The translations under genes were made by a program, and so were the position numbers. From Bedellia somnulentella (lineage: Eukaryota > Arthropoda > Insecta > Lepidoptera > Bedelliidae): DNA of 64,000 nt. Below are positions 11,471-22,608 of the stretch, piece after piece. How positions within the stretch are numbered: position 1 is the first letter of the stretch; each line of letters starts with the position of its first letter. The stretch spans positions 737,695-801,694 of the forward strand of contig OY755190.1 of the NCBI GenBank assembly GCA_963576735.1, in the 5' to 3' direction. The notes under the pieces are model-generated. The model was not told the DNA's origin, made no database searches, and saw only the letters and a program-made list of their open reading frames with translations.

Positions 11471-11700
11471 CAGTCCCCAGTAGCATTCAGTGTGTGAGGC
11501 AAATATTCCAAGTTTTTCGTAATATAGGTGATAGACCTGTCCCGATTATCACGTGATTACACTGTTCAAACAAAATGAGGGTATTTTGAAGACCAGGTAA
11601 CAAAAATATCACGAGATTTTCAGAAACACTAGTACCCCTGCCATTCCTTCGGGGATATTCGGCGTGAATGTTTGAGACTTTGGATATCGATAGTTAAAAT
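11471..11700 (+). repeat. Degenerate SINE T 3' body
   Basis: Blocks GTGATAGACCTGTCCCGATTATCACGTG and TTCCTTCGGGGATATTCGGC match the 3' half of SINE T with many changes. The head is missing. Confidence 0.6.
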
Positions 11701-11710
11701 AAAATAAAAA

Positions 11711-12122
11711 TGACTGCTGTGTAGAGTAGGTTGGGAACAGCACTAGACTATAATTTAATGTTTTTTGACATGAATTCCTCATGTGGGGATTATTACTCAT
11801 AAATAAAAGATGTTATTAAAGGAAAGAAAAATTTCGACACTGGCGGGGTTCGAACCCCGCCAGTGTCGAAATTTTTCTTTCCTTTAATAACATCTTTTAT
11901 TTATGAGCACTAGACTAGTCCATTACTTCCCGCGGGTGTAGTAACAGGCGACTTAGGGAATCGGGGCCATTGAAATGATATTTAGGCGATGTGTTTGGAG
12001 ACACAGCACCAACAATGTTTATTTTACTTTAATTTCCAAGTTCCAAAAAAGCTCAGGACTTGTAATTGTTAAGCCCTGGCTACCTCTATTTGGGATTTAT
12101 AGCCGTAAATATATGTATGTAG
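11711..12122 (+). repeat. A-element, degenerate, split by a SINE G insertion
   Basis: The head CTGTGTAGAGTAGGTTGGGA lies at 11714-11749 and the remainder at 11908-12122, ending GGGATTTATAGCCGTAAATA. The break carries the SINE G copy at 11750-11907 with a 10-bp duplication CACTAGACTA. Confidence 0.82.
11750..11907 (+). repeat. SINE G foldback copy with perfect 112-bp palindrome
   Basis: An extension (11750-11795) is followed by a perfect inverted repeat of 56 + 56 bases (11796-11907) centred on GGTTCGAACC, the tRNA B-box. Most of the tRNA-like body is gone. The 10-bp duplication CACTAGACTA lies at 11740-11749 and 11908-11917, so the right palindrome arm ends exactly at the insertion border. 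Confidence 0.93.
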
Positions 12123-12159
12123 TACAGCAAATCTTTATAGCGATTGAGAAATGTTGTTA

Positions 12160-12335
12160 TGCTTAAATTAGAAATTCCATGACTACGTTTACAAATTGAG
12201 TAAGGATAAGATTGTAAAAAAAAGATGGTTGGTGATAAATCCCTAGCCACATGCATCGGTCAAAAATTACGTGAAGTCACCAAGCTTCGTGTGAAGTCCT
12301 CGGGAAGAAATACGTAACTGCTACTATTCACGGCT
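12160..12335 (-). repeat. Very degenerate A-element
   Basis: TTAGAAATTCC, GATGGTTGGTGAT and GGGAAGAAATACGTAA keep the family order, with heavy divergence. Confidence 0.55.
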
Positions 12336-12389
12336 ATGTTGTAGAGTATGTGAAACAACCGTCCCGGCAGAAATATTGTCGCCATCTTG

Positions 12390-12865
12390 CTGTGTAGTGT
12401 CGGCTTAGAATAGCACTACCCCATTTCTTCCGGTGGGTGTACGTAAGAGGCGACTAACGGTTTTGGGGCTTTTGAGGGATTTTTGGGCGATGCGGTTGGA
12501 GACCCATCACCAACAACCTTTATTTCACCATCTTTTCCCCACACAACTTCCAAAAGTGGCTAAGGAATTTCTGATCCCTTAGCTCTGGCTACCCCTTCTA
12601 GGGATTTATAGCCGTGAGTATATTGCTGCTTTTATATTATAGGGGCACAATTCAAAAATCATGATTTTGGGAAAACGCGTTTAAAGAGTTTTGAGCCTCT
12701 GTATTTTCACAAATGAATTAAACTAATAATAACAAAATCATAAAACTTTATAAGTGTATGTCCATTAAGCATGAAATGTCCATATATTATTCAAACTCGA
12801 AATCTCAATTTTTATAGATGTGCCCCTATAATATGAAAGCAGCGATATGTATGTATGTATGTATC
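12390..12865 (+). repeat. A-element, full length, split by a TA MITE near its tail
   Basis: Head to GCCGTGAGTATA lies at 12390-12622 and the rest of the TATG tail at 12846-12865. The MITE at 12623-12845 interrupts it. Confidence 0.93.
12623..12845. mobile_element. 223-bp MITE with TA duplication (Tc1/mariner type)
   Basis: The ends are inverted repeats of ~27 bases: TTGCTGCTTTTATATTATAG on the left, TCGCTGCTTTCATATTATAG inward from the right, both continuing into GGGGCACA. TA flanks on both sides fit a single TA in the interrupted A-element tail. Non-coding. Confidence 0.88.
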
Positions 12866-13329
12866 TTGAAGATGTACCAACCAACTTATTAACTTACACA
12901 ATATACAAAATCAAAACACTCCACCAAAATGAACCATTAAACGAATTATCAGCGCGACACGAAAGAAACAAGCATTGTTACTTCTCCTGACGCGGCGCAC
13001 GTAACTCATATTTTTTATGCGTCGCATTCAAAATGGCGGCGATCTTCTCCCAGCACCTCGTGACCAATACGGAGAGAAGTTGGCATTATTCCCGGGTAAA
13101 TGGGATTGGATCATGCGACATGAGTGGCCCGGACGATAAATAATACCGCTTTTATTAAACTCGTCGAGATAAATGATTATAGACTTGGGAGCCCTGTTTG
13201 GTATGGATGGAGGTTTGTGGTCAGCTTGTTTTTGTGGACAATATTAATCGTGTATAAGTCTTATGTTCATTGTTAGAAGCAGGCCATGTATCTGCATAAT
13301 GTTAAAAAGTATATATACATATATTCATG
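12866..13329. other. No gene recognised; mixed-composition block
   Basis: 13000-13180 is GC-richer than its neighbours, with CGCGGCGCACG and CAAAATGGCGGCGATC, and without repeats I recognise. No credible frame. Confidence 0.4.
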
Positions 13330-13625
13330 CAACTAGTCCCATCGCAGTTGGCAGTAACTATCGAATTTAGTATCAGCACCACGCACGTTTGGCTTGGACA
13401 GTGTACTTTTTACGTGATAGGGACAGTCTATCACCGTTTTGTAAGAATTCACCATCACATAACTAAGTATAATTTAGCTATATGGCCCCTCACCGTTAAC
13501 AAATCCATTATGTTAACCACACAGAAGACTTTGGAAAAGTTACATTGGCCTACGCCCGACTCGGTATTTGAACCCACGCCTCTCGTCATGATATTCGGGT
13601 ATTCTCCCTGCTGAGCTACTTCTAT
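13330..13625 (-). repeat. SINE T, diverged
   Basis: Minus-sense copy from GACAGTGTACTTTTTACGTG through TTAACCACACAGAAGAC to a tRNA-like end with GGTATTTGAACCC. The plus-strand frame across it is fortuitous. Confidence 0.8.
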
Positions 13626-13654
13626 GTTCAACTAGTGGTCCGCCCCGGCGTCAC

Positions 13655-13942
13655 ACGGTGGTAATATGTATTTTTCTTCACTATGTTTTAGCTTGATAAT
13701 ATATTGCCTATGTTGGCTCTAATAGTTTTCGTTTTCCATTAGTGCATTGAAATCGGCTGAGCTGTTTCTGAGCCAATTCGTTACCAACGAAACAACATAA
13801 CAAAAATACTTTCCTAATTATAAAAAATATCCTATGTCCTTCTCCTGGTTTTAAGCTACCTTTCCATTACATAATCGGTTCAGCCGTTCGTGAGTTATAA
13901 ATAGTGTAACTAACACGACTTTTATATATATATATATATATT
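13655..13942 (+). mobile_element. 3' end of a TA-tailed LINE or SINE
   Basis: Ends in CGTGAGTTATAAATAGTGTAACTAACACGACTT followed in the DNA by a (TA)n run at 13923-13941, split here as CGTGAGTTATAAATAG and TAACTAACACGACTT. This terminus resembles a dispersed lepidopteran RTE-type 3' end as I recall it. The 5' boundary is uncertain. Confidence 0.5.
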
Positions 13943-14430
13943 GATATCCAAAGAAATCCATAAACACAAAAGATGACACAAAAATAAAATCATGGTTTTA
14001 CTCGCTACAATAAAAGCCAGCACACAATTGCGATTCTTCCAACATTAGAACGCACGGCCATTACATCAGTAGATTAAAGGCTACTTTCCCCAATATTTGG
14101 TGAAATATCGCCTCATAAATAGGGAGCAGATGGAAGACGTGATCCGGCGAAGGCCCGGCCTCGTCTAATCCCGTTAAAAATTGCCAAACAGACAACAAAC
14201 CGACAATGGAGTGCCACGTATACATCAGGCGGCTTAAAACGAGGTGGAATTATAGAAAAAATGGCGAGAAAAAACTGGTATAGGTGCGGAGACGTCGCGA
14301 TGAATTGGGCAGATTAATAAGGTTGACTTTGGAAACGGAAACTTAAGCATTAAAAGTTCAGGAAAAAATGCTGAAATATGTTCGACGTTCCAATGTGTTG
14401 AGTTACGTTTGATTTAGAGGCATACAAAAA
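13943..14430. other. No gene recognised; mixed-composition block
   Basis: 14040-14340 has balanced composition, few repeats and no open frame of note. It may be conserved non-coding sequence; this is inference only. Confidence 0.35.
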
Positions 14431-14622
14431 ATACATGCATACATAAACTCACGGCTATAAATCCCTAAAATGGGTAGCCAGAGCTCCAGGTTAAGAAACA
14501 CCCCCGCCTCTTTTGAAAATTTAGTTCGCATCGCCCAAAAATCCCCAATACCCTTAGTCGCCTCTTACGAACACCCACGAGCAGTAATGGGGCAGTGCTA
14601 TTCTAAGCCGACACTACACAGC
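14431..14622 (-). repeat. A-element with internal deletion
   Basis: Tail and head are intact (ACTCACGGCTATAAATCCCT, GACACTACACAGC), but about 45 bases of the middle, including GTTGGTGATGGGTCTCC, are missing. Confidence 0.88.
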
Positions 14623-15514
14623 TAACTTAAAAAAGTTTAAATTTATATATTAGAATGTCTTACGAATGATGTATTGTACAAATCATAATTATTCACAACA
14701 TTCACAGTAGTAAGTGTTTAAATATACAATATATGGCTCATTTTGCAATACTGAGTACAATTTCAATTACGAAAATGAGCACTTTGCAATTTCAAAGAAC
14801 TTCTAACTGGTTACTGGTTATATGTATTAAAGATATTAAAATATATAAAGAGAAAACACTTTATTAGTACAATCACATTTGTATTATGGAAGACATCAGA
14901 TTTAATCCCTCAAGAAGAATTTTAAATGAGTAAACTCGAACATATTTATCCAACTGCCCCCAATACTCCCGTCATCTCAACTCAATCTTCCACCAATCCA
15001 ACAAAAACCAATGAAATACCGAAAGAAGGAAGACGGATGGGTCTCCAGAAAATGAATGGAATCGTATGCCCTTAATACTCCCCGGACTAAATGACCGCAG
15101 AGCGGAGACAAAAGCGGATTCGCCGTAATAAACCAGGATTGATGAAAACGCGCTAAGCCGCCGATATAAGACTGTCTCCCGACTTTAATATAAAGCTATC
15201 GCTATTACTGGGACGCCTTTGCTGGACAACGACTTGATAATCGAATGGACACGACACTTTTAAAGAGTAAGGAGTACGGAAGCAAGTGAACTTAGATGAC
15301 TAACTTAGAATTACTAAGCTTATCATACTACACGTTGAATTGCTATTATATATTATACAAATCATGTAATGCCCATTTATGTATGGTTAGCTCCAGCAGC
15401 AGGCAGATAAAAGGGGCTTTGGTTAACTGACTTAAACTATGTGTCTAAATATTTCGATTCTTGTTTTTGGCAGCTATTGTAATTTCACTAATTAGTCCTA
15501 TATCTTTCCATTTA
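14623..15514. other. Nearly 0.9 kb without recognised gene or repeat
   Basis: 14980-15260 is a balanced-composition block with no frame. The remainder is AT-rich. Confidence 0.4.
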
Positions 15515-15606
15515 AATTATTCAGCCAATTTTGAAAGTTGAGCGGTGAAAACATTGTAAATGAGAAATAAATGTATTGGTGCTATTCTAAGCCGGCACTA
15601 CACATT
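15515..15606 (-). repeat. A-element fragments
   Basis: TTCAGCCAATTTTGAAAGTTG and, after a gap, GGTGCTATTCTAAGCCGGCA joined to CTACAC. The middle is deleted. Confidence 0.65.
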
Positions 15607-16239
15607 GAATGCTTTAAACAATAATAATATCACGATCTTTTTAATCTACATAATATGTCATTTTTATTGGCCTATCATGTACGAAAACTCTTTACCATCT
15701 ATGCATACAATCTTTCCAAAATTACATTTGGTCGTTAATAGTAAATTTACATTTATTTCTGTTACAATCCATTTTTATTTTAATAACCAAATCGATCCGT
15801 AACTTGGCCACTACAAAATAAATTATATATTAATTAATTTGCAATTGCCTAGTCCATCGCCATACGCCACCATGGCACCGCCGGACAATCGAGTACTCAG
15901 AATCTCCGTGACACACTTTCTTCGCTTATGATGGTCACCACTCAATTTTAGTATGGGGATTTACTTTCGGGGGCTTTCCTTTTAATATTATATTGAACAT
16001 TGATTTTGTTATTTTCCTCTTGTGTATCTTCAGTGAGAGCAGAAAATTTGGTTTGATGGATTATATAAATTTGGAGTTATCGCTTCAGACTCGTTACTGT
16101 CGACTGAAGTCGTGGTTATGAAGGTTTTATCTATGTAGTGCCATCGTAGAATATTACACTATTATACTATCGTAAAAGGTTACGAAGAGCACTATGGAGT
16201 ATTCATTCTTTACCGGATTCTATTTTTAAAATTAAGTAA
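15607..16239. other. No gene or repeat recognised
   Basis: The interval includes the less AT-rich stretch 15850-15960 (CGCCACCATGGCACCGCCGG). No supported frame follows that ATG. Confidence 0.4.
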
Positions 16240-16375
16240 AATAAGAGCTTTATGAAAAGAATGATGGATGAAAATGAAGCTAGAGAGGTTTGGCATAATC
16301 GTACAAAGTGGCGATCGATAGTTTCTGCCTACCCCAATAGGAACTGATGACGTGAGTGCATGTATGTAAGTAAAA
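16240..16375 (+). mobile_element. 5'-truncated LINE copy (last ~130 bases)
   Basis: It starts within the KRLMDVNEA codons and runs through CGATAGTTTCTGCCTACCCC to GTGAGTGCATGTATG. Confidence 0.88.
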
Positions 16376-17754
16376 TATAAAGGAAGCGAAAGCTAAACAA
16401 TTGAACCGAAGAGCGTGATTAATCATAAGAAAACTACATATGTTTAATTCAACGTCACTTTGAACTAAAAGTTTGCAAACCTGAACTCAGTATTCCATCC
16501 AAACACCAACCCATTCAACGCAACCAAAGTTGTACAAAACCAACGATCAACAACAATCGCAACTTATTTAAACAAAACGATCCTTAACCTCTCTTTGTTC
16601 GGCACAAAAGAGACCGGCCCCAAACGGTGCCCTGAGGGACACCTGTTCCAAATAACTACGAATCCGACCGGACAAACATATATTAATAACACATTAATTT
16701 ATTAACAAGCACTGTTTATCTAAAGCAGGGATTAACTGGAAATAGTTTGAGTTGAACAACAAAGGGTAATAAGGGTTCAAAGTGAATTTCTTGCGGACAT
16801 ATTTACCTATGTGAAGGTGATAGTAATTTTACGCAAGAGAAGTCCGTCTTTGACTAACAATGGCCGATGTGGGATGAATGCTTGTATGCCCGAAATTTCG
16901 GCGGATTTACAGCTAAGTTGCTTTTGATATTGTCGGAATAATGTGGCCTTTGTGTTTTGATGTACGTTTTAATTATGCTCGAATTAGTGATGTGGGAACT
17001 AATTTGCTTTGCCGACTTCAATAAGATTTCGCTTAAGATAATAGTTAATGTATGCATTGTCTGTGTTAATAGCTATTAAGGTGAACGCGATTCTGTAATT
17101 GTGTAGTGATTTTAGACCGGTAATCGTATTTAAAGTATTATCCACTTATCTCAATCAGTTCTTCGGTACAGCTTCTAACTTTAGATTAAAATAAAAGGTG
17201 GCTTTAAGGTGTACATAAAAAACCCAAATAATAAAAAATATATGAACTAATTATAAGGTACACATATTTCTTTGTTTTAAATTTAATTCATTTATAAATT
17301 AAAAAAAAGGTTAAAAAAAATACTAGATGTATTAAATAATGACTGAAAAAAAATCTACCACCCACATCGAAAGCAACTAACGCAAAACAACCCGAAGTAT
17401 TAAACATAAATTTAAAAGGCTCTGTCAACATCGGAGGACGAAAACTAGCGGACGATGTGATACAAAATTAATAAGCTCAAACGAAAGCTTTGTAAGGCGA
17501 ATAGAACTACAACCACCTCGAGAGTTTAACTCCTAACTTGCATTGAATTGAAAATAATGAAAGTCATTGTTGTATCAAAGGTGGACCGGCCAGTGTAAAT
17601 ATAAGTGTGTAGTTTGTAATAATTAATCGCTCGTGTGCTAACTAACTTGGGGTCGGGATATTTTCGAATGAGACTTGTTAATGATATGTTTGTAATTGTA
17701 GGTTTTATTTCTTTGTGACTATAAATACTCTATATTTAACAAATATAGATTATG
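16376..17754. other. 1.4 kb without recognised gene or repeat
   Basis: The longest repeat-free run in the left half. Balanced blocks at 16500-16740 and 17390-17560 are separated by AT-rich DNA. No frame above 67 codons. Confidence 0.4.
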
Positions 17755-17998
17755 ACACACTTATACTTAGAATAACACTACCCCATTTCAATCCGTGGGT
17801 GATCGTAAGAGGCGACTAAGGGTATAGGGGCTTTTTAAGTGATTTTTGGGCGATGTGGTTGGAGACCCGTCACCAAAAATATTTATTATTACCATCTTTT
17901 CCCCATCAACTTCCAAAAGTGGCTGAGGAATTTCTCATTCCAAAGCTCTGGCTACCTCGTTTAGGGATTTATAGCCGTGAGTATATGTATGTATGTAT
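17755..17998 (+). repeat. A-element, subfamily b
   Basis: It carries the subfamily b markers GACCCGTCACCAAAAA and CATTCCAAAGCTCTGGCTAC in place of GACCCATCACCAACAACC and TAATTCCTTAGCTCTGG. Tail GTGAGTATATGTATGTATG. Its first bases are diverged. Confidence 0.9.
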
Positions 17999-18624
17999 GA
18001 ATATACTCATGACTACGAATCCTGAAAAAAGGTAGCCAGAGCCACTTTATAATGTTGAGCAGGATTAAGATTGCTTAGATTTGATTTTATAGTTTTGTTA
18101 CAGAATTTTGCTGCGTGTCTTGCAAGTCACATAGTAATAAATTTGTGTGTGTGCAATTGATTTGTCTTTAAAATATATTTTATAACAACAATGGAATTTC
18201 AAAAATGCCTCGCATATTTTTATTCTCCGACTACGTAATTTCCGCAAAAGGTGATAAAAGTTTTTCCTTGACGTATTAATACATAAATAAAAAGATTTAA
18301 CAATGATTTAGCTAGTTTTTATTTTAAGTTTAGTTTTTTTCAAACAAAGGATCCTTACTGAAGTAGAAATATTCAGCATTGAAGCGTTTGTTCACAAAAC
18401 CGAAGCGAGGTCTCGAGAAAAATTTGATTTCCGTCTCCAAAGCACTTGAGGTAGCCCATTCAAGTGGGTAGATAATTATACCTTAATGATTATTCGGTGA
18501 CTGTAGGGTTAGCTACAAAATTAATATTCAAATGCAATGACTGGCTGTTCACACTGGGATATTATTCGGAAAACTATTTAGTTTTTATTTCTATCATATA
18601 AAAAAATAAATAAAGAGAGAATAG

Positions 18625-18722
18625 AGATTAATTAGCGTAGACGAGTTCGAGAGTAGTATCATACGATCGATAGTCTCTGCCTACCCCGACCAGAAGTAAT
18701 CGCGTAAGTATATTCACGTATG
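18625..18722 (+). mobile_element. Short LINE 3'-end relic (duplicated again at 20124-20223)
   Basis: CGATCGATAGTCTCTGCCTA followed by CCCCGACCAGAAGTAATCGCG and a GTATAT-type tail, written here as two overlapping blocks, matches the end of the LINE. The second copy lies in copy 2 of the duplication. Confidence 0.8.
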
Positions 18723-18819
18723 TATGAGCTTTAATATTAATTTATAATTAAATAATATAACTAAAATAATTATTATCATTGTTTCTTCACCGCGGAATTT
18801 CTTTAAGATGTTTTGTGCA

Positions 18820-19088
18820 GGTGATGAGGGTTCAAATCCCGGGTCGGACATGGTACTATCATGATTGTCAACGGTGAGGGAAAACATCGTGAGGAACCCC
18901 AGATGGCTAAAGTTGTACTTAGTCACGTGACAGTGTATTCTTACAAAACGGCGATAGGCCTGCTCCCTATGACGTGAGTACACTGTCCAAGCAAAACACA
19001 GCTAATGTAAACACCAAATGACAATGCCACGTCGTGTTTATAAGTATACCTCTGCAACGCTTTCGGGGATACTCGGCGTGAACGTTTG
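18820..19088 (+). repeat. SINE T with internal deletion (duplication copy 1)
   Basis: It starts at the B-box region GGGTTCAAATCCCGGGTCGG, then lacks ~48 bases present in copy 2 (around the TTAA target) and continues to TTTCGGGGATACTCGGCG. Confidence 0.85.
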
Positions 19089-19098
19089 ACATATAACA

Positions 19099-19408
19099 TA
19101 ACATAAACGTTCACGCCGTTTATCCCCGAAGGGGTTGGCAGAGGTACCAATACTTTTGCTTAGACAGTGTACTCACGTGATAGGGGGCAGGCCTATCGCC
19201 GTTTTGTACGAATACACTGTCACATGACTAAGTACAACTCAGCTATGTGGGTTTCCTCACGATGTTTTCCCTCACCGTTAACAACTATGATAAATTAACC
19301 ACACATATGTCTTTAGAAAAGACAAATTGGTGTAGGCCCGACCCAGGATTTGAACACTAGTCGCTTACACGTTAACCGGTGTTCTACCCATAGAGCTATC
19401 ACGTCGTC
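19099..19408 (-). repeat. SINE T, near full length
   Basis: Minus-sense copy from GTTCACGCCGTTTATCCCCG to the tRNA-like head TAGAGCTATCACGTCGTC. Head-to-head with the preceding SINE T, it forms a local inverted pair. Confidence 0.88.
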
Positions 19409-20393
19409 ACAGTAATATAACTATCGAAGTAATATCAAGTCATTACAACAATTTATGCCCAAAAAATATATAAATTCGTTTTTTTTAATTTCAATCACAT
19501 ATAATCATGACTACGAATCCTGAAGAGAGGTAGCCAGAGCCACTTTTTGATGTTGAGCAGGATTAAGATTGCTTAGACTTGATTTTATAGTTTTATTACA
19601 GAATTTTGCTGCGTGTCTTTCAAGTCACATAGTAGGTAATAAATTTGTGTGTGTGCAAATTATTTGTCTTTAAAATATATTTTATAACAATAATGGAATT
19701 TTAAAAATACCTCGCATATTTTTATTCTTCGTCTACGTAATTTCCGCAAAAGGTGATAAAAGTTTTTCCTTGACGTATTAATACATAAATAAAAAGATTT
19801 AACAATGATTTAGCTAGTTTTTATTTTAAGTTTAGTTTTTTTCAAACAAAGGATCCTTACTGAAGTAGAAATATTCAGCATTGAAGCGTTTGTTCACAAA
19901 ACCGAAGCGAGGTCTCGAGAAAAATTTGATTTCCGTCTCCAAAGCTCTTGAGGTAGCCCATTCAAGTGGGTAGATAATTATACCTTAATGATTATTCGGT
20001 GACTGTAGGGTTAGCTACAAAATTAATATTCAAATGCAATGACTGGCTGTTCACACTGGGATATTATTTGGGAAACTATTCAGTTTTTATTTCTATCATA
20101 TAAAAAAATAAAGAGAGAATAGAGATTAATTAGCGTAGACGAGTTCGAGAGTAGTATCATACGATCGATAGTCTCTGCCTACCCCGACCAGAACTAATCG
20201 CGTAAGTATATTTATGTATGTAGGAGCTTTAATATTAATTTATAATAAAATAATATAACTGAAATAATTCTTATCATTGTTTCTTCACCGCGGAATTTCT
20301 TTGAGATGTTTTGTGCAGATGTAATGAGGGTTCAAATCCCGGGTCGGACCTACACCAAATTTGTCTTTTCTAAAGACATACATGTGTGGTTAA

Positions 20394-21733
20394 CCCTTAA
20401 GGGCTAGAATGAATTTCATGTTCCATTAAAACTACTATGGGTGAAAATTCACCCGGTTTTTCAATCTTGAAAAAAAAACTTAGTTAATGACTAAAAGGCC
20501 TAAAATTTATCTTAAACTGTTATTTTGACCTTAATCCACACTAATAAGGCAAAACATATGAATATTTTAAGTGGGAATTATTTCTAGAATGTCACTGAAA
20601 CTTAGTCCTGAAAATTGATAAAAAAATTATACTAGTCGGAAAACCCCCTCCTATTAAATCAAATGAGTTTTAATATTATAATCAGTCTTTTTATTTGCAA
20701 TAATCATACTCTTGACAACAATTAAGCGCACATTTATGTTTGGAAACTTAAAAAAATATACCTTCTTTTCACAATTAAAACTTCCATAAAAAAATCTAGG
20801 TACTTTTTAGCATTCCCTACGTGAACTATAACAAATGTAAAATAAATTAACTAGCAGTCATCATATAAACAGAAATGAAATCTTAATATCTAAATACCAT
20901 AAGAACACAACAAAAACGTACCAAAAATAATCAAATGGACCAGTACCAGTATAGGAAAATATAAAAGGAACTTTGAGTAAAAATATGACTTTGTTAAGCA
21001 CATTTATCACATATTGTTGTGCGATGTATTTTACATATAAAGTTGGAACACTTTGTGCACTTAATAGCAAACTTTTTGTCCTTCTTTGGCTTACAAACGG
21101 AGCATCTTCCTTGTCTAGGTGCATCAGCTCTTGTCGCCTGGCATGCAGAAGAGGCGTGTGGTTCGGTCTCGTTTCCCGATTCCTGATCCATGTGCCTGGC
21201 TCCTTGTAGTTGATTCGAGTCTAGCTTTTGCTTCTCATTGACAACACTTTCTATTTTCTCCTTGATGTCATGCGTAAGTTTGGAATGGTCAGTCGGGTCT
21301 TCATGAAAGGTATAATCAAAGCCAGGGATAGCTTATACACGAAATCAGATCGTGAAATCTGGGCATCACCTTTTCTTGATTTGAACAGTTCCGCTTCAAT
21401 CTCCCAGTCTCTAAGATGACTCATGATCTAAAACGAGATATAAGAATAAGTATTATATAAATATTCAGTAATAAATGAAAAAACAAAACATAAAAATTAC
21501 TTACGTGAAATTTTTGTACCCCAATAAAGCTACAACGGGTGAACATTCACCCGGGTAGCTCGCCTGCAGCAAAATCAGCGCGTGCACACCGCCTCTCTCC
21601 CCACGCGTTCAGGGGCTACTGACGTATCGGGAGGATACACGGACTCTTAGCGTGGCAACTACGCAGATAAAAAACTTGCAGCCAAAACAATTATTGACCT
21701 GGGTGAATTTTCACCCTTAGTAGCCTTTAAGGG
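20394..21733 (-). mobile_element. piggyBac-like transposon, 1340 bp, TTAA-flanked
   Basis: TTAA lies on both sides (20390-20393, 21734-21737). The terminal repeats are CCCTTAAGGGCTA and, inward from the right, CCCTTAAAGGCTA (12 of 13). Three 16-bp palindromes of the form GGGTGAAnATTCACCC or close to it occur at 20439-20454, 21538-21553 and 21701-21716. The interior retains only the C-terminal coding end of a transposase on the minus strand. Confidence 0.93.
20994..21335 (-). pseudogene. piggyBac transposase C-terminal remnant with cysteine-rich domain
   Basis: The open stretch ends in a zinc-binding module with spacing C-x2-C, C-x2-C-x4-C-x2-H, C-x2-C (RCSVC ... KCTKC ... CKIH ... CDKC). This is the hallmark of the piggyBac transposase C-terminal cysteine-rich domain, which binds the transposon ends. 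A charged stretch containing KEKIESVVNEKQK precedes it. The DDD catalytic core is absent, so the element is non-autonomous. Confidence 0.85.
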
Positions 21734-22024
21734 TTAACTATTATGATTGTCAACTGTGAGGGAAAACATCGTGAGGAACCCGACATAGCTAAAGTTGACT
21801 TAGTCATGTGACAGTGTATTCGTACAAAACGGCGATAGGCCTGCCCCCTATGACGTGAGTACACTGTCCAAGCAAAACGCAGATAATCTAAACACCAAAT
21901 GACAATGTCACGTCATGTTCGTAAGTATACCTCTGCCACGCTTTCTGGGACACACGCCGTGAACTTTTGAGTTGAGTATAATTTAAAAATAACACTACCA
22001 GCCCGGCTAGTACGAGCGGTGTTT

Positions 22025-22175
22025 AAACTAGTTATCGCGTGGGATAAAGCAGCCATCTCTTACGCACTTACTTAGTATCGCATACTGCCATCTCGTTCTA
22101 ACCGTTATCGTGTCGATAAAATAGCGCTCGTGCTTGCCCTTCTGTGCGAATCCGATCGATAAGTACCCAAACCCA
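22025..22175 (+). repeat. Repeat X, copy 2
   Basis: It matches copy 1 at CAGCCATCTCTTACGCACTT, CTCGTTCTAACCG and GATAAAATAGCGCTCGTGCT. It lies in the part of duplication copy 2 that copy 1 lacks. Confidence 0.65.
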
Positions 22176-22245
22176 AATTACGAAAACATCACCCGATACA
22201 AAAATAATATAACTATCGAAGTAATATCAAGTCATTACAACAATT

Positions 22246-22608
22246 ACAATAACGACGTGATAGCTCAACGGGTAGAACACCGGTTAAAGTGCAAGTGACT
22301 AGTGTTCAAATCCCGGGTCGGGCCTACACCAATTTGTCTTTTCTAAAGACATATGTGTGGTTAATTTATCATGGTTGTTAACGGTGAGGGAAAACATCGT
22401 GAGGAAACCCACATGACTGAGTTGTGCTTAGTCATGTGACAGTGTATTCATACAAAACGGCGATAGGCCTGCCCCCTATCACGTGAGTACACTGTCCATG
22501 CAAAACGTGGGTACTCTGAACACCAGGTGACAAAGTCACGTGGTATTCAGAAGTATTAGTACCTCTGCCAACCCCTTCGGGGATATTCGGCGTGAACGTT
22601 TATGCTAT
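22246..22608 (+). repeat. SINE T, full length, with 12-bp TSD and an intact empty site nearby
   Basis: ATTACAACAATT flanks the element at 22234-22245 and 22609-22620. Duplication copy 1 has the same site once (19442-19453) without the SINE. The head has the A-box-like TAGCTCAACGGGTAG and B-box GTTCAAATCC. Confidence 0.93.

Larger units (their letters stand above)
20322..21970 (+). repeat. SINE T split by the piggyBac-like element (duplication copy 2)
   Basis: SINE sequence at 20322-20393 ends in GTGTGGTTAA and resumes at 21734 with TTAACTATTATGATTG. It is the counterpart of 18820-19088. Confidence 0.88.

Noticed and set aside
13327..13614. 95-codon plus-strand frame
   Set aside because: It runs antisense through a SINE T copy.
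15850..15960. ATG in strong context CGCCACCATGG
   Set aside because: The following frame closes quickly and shows no coding bias.
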